DNA of 64,000 bases from Herpetosiphon gulosus (GTDB taxonomy: Bacteria > Chloroflexota > Chloroflexia > Chloroflexales > Herpetosiphonaceae): contig NZ_BAABRU010000006.1 of NCBI RefSeq assembly GCF_039545135.1, positions 124,001 to 188,000 on the forward strand. The letters are read 5' to 3'. The position numbers were made by a program, and so were the translations under genes. The notes beneath the pieces were generated by a model. The model had not been told where the DNA came from. It did no database searches and saw nothing but the letters and a program-made list of their open reading frames with translations. Every line of letters starts with the position of its first letter. Position 1 is the first letter of the stretch. Below are positions 59,979 through 64,000 of this stretch, piece after piece.

Positions 59979-60019
59979 GCCAAATTGCCTAAGGGGTAGC
60001 CCCGACCTAAGCAATTGGC
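59979..60019. other. Strong hairpin in the divergent promoter region
   Basis: GCCAAATTGC (59979-59988) pairs with GCAATTGGC (60011-60019) with one bulged A; inside, GGGG (59993-59996) pairs with CCCC (60000-60003). It lies between the divergently transcribed P450 and PBP-STAS genes. Could be a small RNA element, operator or terminator; not determined. Confidence 0.35.
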
Positions 60020-60175
60020 GACTGAATACCCATTGCTGCGGCAGGATTGGGCTGGCATAGTAGAAAAGCAACCAGATTAACCGTTATTTCACCACTTGTC
60101 AGGGCTGATAATTAGTGCCATACTCAGCTAGATAGCTAGTTTCGACGAGGTTGTTGTTTTTCGAGGAGTTTGCAT

Positions 60176-62245
60176 ATGGCTAGCAGGCAGGCAATTGGTT
60201 TCATAGCACCATCACTCGCCGGCGAATTTATGACAGGCGTAATGGAAGGCATTTTGCAAAGCTTACGCAAGCATCAATACGATTTGATTGCGGTGCAAGG
60301 CGCTCCCCAACATCTGATCAACAACCAACTGGCCAAACAGCATATCAAAGCTTGGATCGTGATTATCGATCCGGCTGGCTTGAACGAATTAGCGACCAAT
60401 ATGCCAGCCGTCGTGATTAGTGCTCCCAATGCTGGCGAGCGCTTTCCGCTGGTCATGCCCGATAACAACCAAAGCGCCCGTGCAATGGTCGAACACCTAA
60501 TCGAGCATGGTCATAGCAAAATCGCCTTCGTTGGTAATTTTAATAATAGCGATATGCGTGATCGCTATAGTATTTATTGCGATGTGCTCAAAGAACACAA
60601 GATCACGCCTAACCCAGCTTGGGTGGTCGATGTTGGCGATTATACTGAGGGCCGCACTGAACATGCCTTTTACCCGCTGATTGCCAATGGTTTAAATTTT
60701 AGTGCCGTGGTCGCCGCCAATGATCAACAGGCGGTTGGGGTAATGATGGCCTTGGAGACTAAGGGTTATCGCGTGCCCCACGATCTGGCAGTTGTGGGAT
60801 TTGACGATGCCAATATTGCTCAATATACCAACCCACCATTAACTACCGTGCGCCAACAACCCCAACTGCTTGGCAGCATCGCCGCCGATAGCGCGATTGA
60901 ATTGATCGCAGGTAAACCGGTTTCAAACACCCCAATTTATGTGCCAACCATCCCAATTTGGCGGCAATCGTGTGGTTGCAAAGATGTGTATACCGGGATC
61001 AATACCAGTACAGTTGCTCCTAAACAGCAGCATTGGGCCGATCAATTAGCTCAACGCATGCAACAAGTGCTCTATTATCCCGTGCCAATCGATCCCAATC
61101 TCAGCCTCAACGAGAGCAATCAAGGTATTCGCAGCCTAATTCAGGCACTTCAGGCCAAGGTTGAGGCCCAAAAAGTTGAGGTCGATTATCTCGCTGCATG
61201 GTATGCAATCATCACAGTTAACTCCAAATCGGATACCCTTTCGGTACTGTATCAGGTATTTGCTGCTGCTGCCAATCAACAATTAGCCCAAACCGATCTA
61301 CCTGCCGATCAGATTAATGCCTTCCTGGCCACCGCCCATACGAGTTTGTTGCATACGGTGCTTGAGTTGCAACGTAACGAAATTACCGGGCTTGATCGGT
61401 TGCTCGCTGCTAATCATGAACTGAGCATGCTGCTCGTTTCAAATCAAAAACAACAAACTGGCAAATTGGCTTGGATGCAGCGCTTGCCTGTTTCGATCGC
61501 CTGCCTTGCACTATGGGATGAGCAGAAACCAGGTTTTTTACGACTGGCCAGCATTTACAGCAAAGATGGCTCATCAACAATCAAAGCAGGCAGTCATTGT
61601 CGCGGCAGCGAGTTTCCGCCAGCCGAATTTCTGGAGCAAGCTCGCCAATTGAATAGTAGTGGCTATGTTGCGTGTGTGCCGATCGTCACTGCCAGCCACG
61701 ATTGGGGCATTTTAGCCTTTGGCCATGCTGATGTCCAAAAAACCATCGCCGATATCAATAGTTTGTATATTTGGGCCTCGATTTTGGGCAGTTCACTCGA
61801 ACATGAGGCACTTGAGTCAACTCTTGATGCTGAGCGCGAGGTCTTGCGCGGAGCAGTCGATCGGGAACATGCCTTATCAAAAACAATTTTAGAGCTTGGT
61901 TGTCCATTAATTCCTCTATTACCAGGTGTATTGTTAATTCCTTTAATTGGCAGCATCAACACTGAACGTGCCCAGCAAATCACTGAAACGGTGTTGAACG
62001 GAATCAACGAACAACAGGCTAGTCGAGTGCTGCTCGATATTACTGGGGTTTCGATGGTTGATACTCACGTTGCTAGCTCGCTCATGCAAATTGCCCGTGC
62101 GGCGATGTTACTCGGAGCTAAAGTTGCCTTGGTTGGGGTGCGCCCCGATATTGCTCAAAGCATCGTCAGCTTGGGAATTAATCTCAATACCCTGATTACC
62201 TACCCCAATTTGCGCACCGCAATTCAGCAAATGGCAATGGTGTAG
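60176..62245 (+). CDS. Periplasmic-binding-protein-like sensor fused to STAS domain
   Basis: 689 residues. ATG 60176 with GAGGAG upstream. Residues ~5-270 are a LacI/PBP1-type ligand-binding fold ('AIGFIAPSLAGEFMTGVMEG', 'ALETKGYRVPHDLAVVGFDD', 'TNPPLTTVRQQP') but without a DNA-binding helix-turn-helix and without signal peptide. A linker/GAF-like middle region follows. Residues ~590-689 are a STAS domain ('GVLLIPLIGSINTERAQQIT', 'VLLDITGVSMVDTHVASSLM', 'KVALVGVRPDIAQSIV') resembling RsbR/RsbS co-antagonists; the 'DTHVA' segment corresponds to their phosphorylation region but lacks the usual Ser/Thr pair. Likely a cytoplasmic sugar- or metabolite-responsive regulator. Confidence 0.85.
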   Translation: MASRQAIGFIAPSLAGEFMTGVMEGILQSLRKHQYDLIAVQGAPQHLINNQLAKQHIKAWIVIIDPAGLNELATNMPAVVISAPNAGERFPLVMPDNNQSARAMVEHLIEHGHSKIAFVGNFNNSDMRDRYSIYCDVLKEHKITPNPAWVVDVGDYTEGRTEHAFYPLIANGLNFSAVVAANDQQAVGVMMALETKGYRVPHDLAVVGFDDANIAQYTNPPLTTVRQQPQLLGSIAADSAIELIAGKPVSNTPIYVPTIPIWRQSCGCKDVYTGINTSTVAPKQQHWADQLAQRMQQVLYYPVPIDPNLSLNESNQGIRSLIQALQAKVEAQKVEVDYLAAWYAIITVNSKSDTLSVLYQVFAAAANQQLAQTDLPADQINAFLATAHTSLLHTVLELQRNEITGLDRLLAANHELSMLLVSNQKQQTGKLAWMQRLPVSIACLALWDEQKPGFLRLASIYSKDGSSTIKAGSHCRGSEFPPAEFLEQARQLNSSGYVACVPIVTASHDWGILAFGHADVQKTIADINSLYIWASILGSSLEHEALESTLDAEREVLRGAVDREHALSKTILELGCPLIPLLPGVLLIPLIGSINTERAQQITETVLNGINEQQASRVLLDITGVSMVDTHVASSLMQIARAAMLLGAKVALVGVRPDIAQSIVSLGINLNTLITYPNLRTAIQQMAMV

Positions 62246-62248
62246 AGC

Positions 62249-63070
62249 CTACTTCAACAAAACCGCCGTGGCCTGAATCAATTCTGCAAGTTCTTGCAAG
62301 GCTTGATCGATTGATTCAGGTTGCGGCTGAAGCAGGCTGAATAGTTGGGTCACTCGTTGCTCAAAGTTGGCTGGTACTTGGCGAAATCCATTGGTCAAGG
62401 CTACTGCGCCTTTTTCGTTCATCCAATATTGCTGATTGAGCGCAAAAAGGGTTTGGGTTAGTACCATCACCGAGCGAAAGCAACAACCCGATATATACGT
62501 TAAATCGCCACGTTGAGCCACCTTACGAGCATTCGCCAAAGCAAAATCAGCTTCCCAAAAACGCCCTAAAAACGCTTGCTGCAAGGCTGGTGGGTAGATC
62601 TCAAGCGGTTGTTTCAAACCAGCCAAAGTGCCCTGCGGATCGTACAATGGCTGGCAAAGCGCGATTTCAGCTAGATAAATCGCCGAAACAAAGCCATGCG
62701 GGTGGCCTGGCTGATAATCGATGCTTACTTCGCCAGCCAAGCAAGCAGCCAATACCTGCTCAACCTTGTTCAAATCGCGATACAGCCAATCGACAGGTAA
62801 TGCTTGAATCGTTAGCCAACCACCGCCATTGATCCATGGCCCCCAACCGCCAATTTCCGTTACCAGCTGCTCACGCTGCAAATCATCAAGGGCTTGGGCA
62901 TGGGTTTGTAAGGCGGCAATATCCAAATCTTGGCGGTAATAAATCCCAATATCAAGATCCGATTTGGCGTGGTGATTGCCTCGCGCCCGCGAACCACCCA
63001 GCACTAAAGCCTCAACTCCAGCAACGCTACTCAAACGTTCCACAACTAAATTGATAATGTGTGAGGTCAT
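62249..63070 (-). CDS. Nucleotidyltransferase-domain protein
   Basis: 273 residues; ATG 63070 ('MTSHIINLV'), though no strong ribosome site precedes it. The Pol-beta/MNT signature 'LVLGGSRARGNHHAKSDLDI' at residues ~23-42 provides the GS and DxD motifs for Mg-NTP binding. The rest is helical with 'WINGGGWLTIQALPVDWLYR' and a HEPN-like C-terminal helix region. Such stand-alone proteins include aminoglycoside and unknown-substrate nucleotidyltransferases. Convergent with the STAS gene, three bases apart. Substrate unknown. Confidence 0.8.
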   Translation of the reverse strand: MTSHIINLVVERLSSVAGVEALVLGGSRARGNHHAKSDLDIGIYYRQDLDIAALQTHAQALDDLQREQLVTEIGGWGPWINGGGWLTIQALPVDWLYRDLNKVEQVLAACLAGEVSIDYQPGHPHGFVSAIYLAEIALCQPLYDPQGTLAGLKQPLEIYPPALQQAFLGRFWEADFALANARKVAQRGDLTYISGCCFRSVMVLTQTLFALNQQYWMNEKGAVALTNGFRQVPANFEQRVTQLFSLLQPQPESIDQALQELAELIQATAVLLK

Positions 63071-63164
63071 AGAATATACCAATTATTATTTATCAGCTTA
63101 TACGATTAAGTCCAGGAATATTGCTATACCAATATTCCCGAAGACACTCACTATCAAAGGCGAA

Positions 63165-63353
63165 TTATTTGGCCTTCCAAATCGCTCCTTTGTTTTGCGA
63201 ACGAATTGGAGGAAAAACTTCCCCTCGAGTTAAATAGATTTCTTTTTCTTCTTTGGTCGGTGCGGGCAATGTTGATCCATCAGTATAACTTACAAATACA
63301 TAGTAGCTCGATTTAGGAGCTTCTTGCCCAGTTTTATACAATTCATTCGACAT
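63165..63353 (-). CDS. YjzC-like small protein
   Basis: 62 residues, ATG 63353 with GGAGG upstream. The start 'NELYKTGQEAPKSSYYVFVS' resembles YjzC of Bacillus ('KTGEKAP...GVYV'), a short soluble protein of unknown function. The C-terminal half ('EVFPPIRSQNKGAIWKAK') also fits. Single gene in an AT-rich stretch between the nucleotidyltransferase and macro-domain genes. Confidence 0.7.
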   Translation of the reverse strand: MSNELYKTGQEAPKSSYYVFVSYTDGSTLPAPTKEEKEIYLTRGEVFPPIRSQNKGAIWKAK

Positions 63354-63456
63354 ACATTCCTCCTATTTACTTTTATCAGTCATACGAGAGGGTATAGCCT
63401 CTCATTGCTATTTAGATGCGATTATGCATAAAATGTTCTTTGCTCCACCACTAAAT

Positions 63457-63479
63457 CAAAAACACGCCTTTGGCGTGTT
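63457..63479 (-). terminator. Rho-independent terminator of the macro-domain gene
   Basis: On the minus strand AACACGCC-AAA-GGCGTGTT (8-bp perfect stem) is followed by TTTGAT, 29 bases past the macro gene stop. Confidence 0.75.
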
Positions 63480-63508
63480 GCTAAAGCATTAATTTGATCG
63501 ATTATGGC

Positions 63509-63961
63509 TTATTGTGGTGGGAATACTTTCACTCGTACCATGGGCAAACGCTCAAATGCTCGCCCGATCAATGGCTCCACCTCGGCCCAAGCTAGCCCGC
63601 CATAGCCACAACCCAAAGCAGGCACAGCGATTGAATCAATTGAGCGGAGTGTTAGTTGGGCAATTAAATCATTCAAGCCAGCAACAATATCTTCAAGTTT
63701 CGATTGCTGCTTCCAATGTTGCTTGGTCGGAAAGTTGATGATCGTGGTTGGCTGCACATTACCTGTTTCAACAAATACAAACATCGTGCCAAGCTGTACT
63801 TCACCAACTCGGCAGGCTTTAACATAGGCTTGGTAATTGGCAGGAAAGGTTTGGCGAAATTGCAGCGCTAAACCTTTGCCCATTACGCCCACACAATTAA
63901 CAGGGTTGACCAAAGCTGCGGTGTTCGCAGCCAATAGATCACCTTGGCAATATTCACGCAT
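63509..63961 (-). CDS. Macro-domain protein (ADP-ribose binding, TARG1/DarG-like)
   Basis: 150 residues, ATG 63961 ('MREYCQGDLL') near the right edge; a TTG four codons upstream is possible. Macro fold: 'VNPVNCVGVMGKGLALQF' carries the Asn and MGKG loop of the DarG/TARG1 group. 'TIINFPTKQHW' and 'AVPALGCGYGGLAWAEVEPL' (second ADP-ribose loop) follow. These proteins remove ADP-ribose from nucleic acids or glutamate. In DarTG systems the toxin gene lies upstream, which would be outside this window to the right; that is untested. It ends at a good terminator. Confidence 0.88.
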   Translation of the reverse strand: MREYCQGDLLAANTAALVNPVNCVGVMGKGLALQFRQTFPANYQAYVKACRVGEVQLGTMFVFVETGNVQPTTIINFPTKQHWKQQSKLEDIVAGLNDLIAQLTLRSIDSIAVPALGCGYGGLAWAEVEPLIGRAFERLPMVRVKVFPPQ

Positions 63962-64000
63962 TATAGTGTCCAAACAAAACAGCGTTCTGGCAAACTCGGC

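Overview
The window looks like chromosomal DNA of a filamentous, probably predatory member of the Chloroflexota, most like Herpetosiphon. This is inference from GC near 50%, a Chloroflexi-style set of secreted hydrolases, signalling proteins with PAS, adenylate-cyclase, NB-ARC/TPR and STAS modules, and an OAA-type lectin. No taxonomic marker gene, rRNA or tRNA was seen. About 42 protein genes fill both strands, separated by intergenic gaps that hold three families of degenerate repeats.

Regions. (1) 1-5.7 kb, minus strand: one end of a phage-tail-like contractile injection system (sheath, tube, assembly chaperone, a disordered Gln/Pro-rich protein, a baseplate/hub-like protein and a long helical protein cut by the window edge). 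The chaperone gene carries a run of nine A and a -1 frame extension that look like a programmed frameshift. (2) 6.1-7.6 kb: a hotdog thioesterase and galE. (3) 7.8-13.9 kb, plus strand: an uncharacterised conserved cluster of the STM4015-STM4014-STM4013-STM4012-STM4011 type: two tandem LRR-like STM4015 proteins, an ATP-grasp-like protein, a sulfatase-superfamily hydrolase and two radical SAM enzymes, several overlapping by 4-14 bases. Both STM4015 copies end in the same seven residues, a possible modification site. This is the strongest candidate for an undescribed pathway. (4) 14.2-18 kb: glycogen synthase overlapping a GalT-like nucleotidylyltransferase, then an asparaginase. (5) 18.2-37.2 kb: an NB-ARC/TPR protein, secreted beta-helix and beta-propeller proteins, ethanolamine ammonia-lyase (eutBC), a GH3 beta-glucosidase, a cyclase-ATPase-TPR regulator and a GH81 beta-1,3-glucanase.

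(6) 37.5-44.2 kb: an S9 peptidase, a TetR/dehydrogenase pair with two matching palindromic operators, a lone trpA and an acyl-CoA synthetase. (7) 44.2-49.4 kb: small and odd genes: a Tat-exported Trp/Pro-rich protein, an FMN-binding stress protein, an aldo/keto reductase, a possible VapA-like protein and an OAA-family mannose lectin. (8) 49.8-64 kb: a hybrid histidine kinase, an aldehyde dehydrogenase, a 709-base gap with a strong 15-bp inverted repeat that may be a structured RNA, a lytic-domain/amidase secreted protein, a cytochrome P450, a periplasmic-binding-like/STAS fusion, a nucleotidyltransferase, a YjzC-like protein and a macro-domain protein at the right edge.

Coding starts were chosen by ribosome-binding sites where visible. 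Family names come from recognition of motifs and sequence patterns, with no database search.
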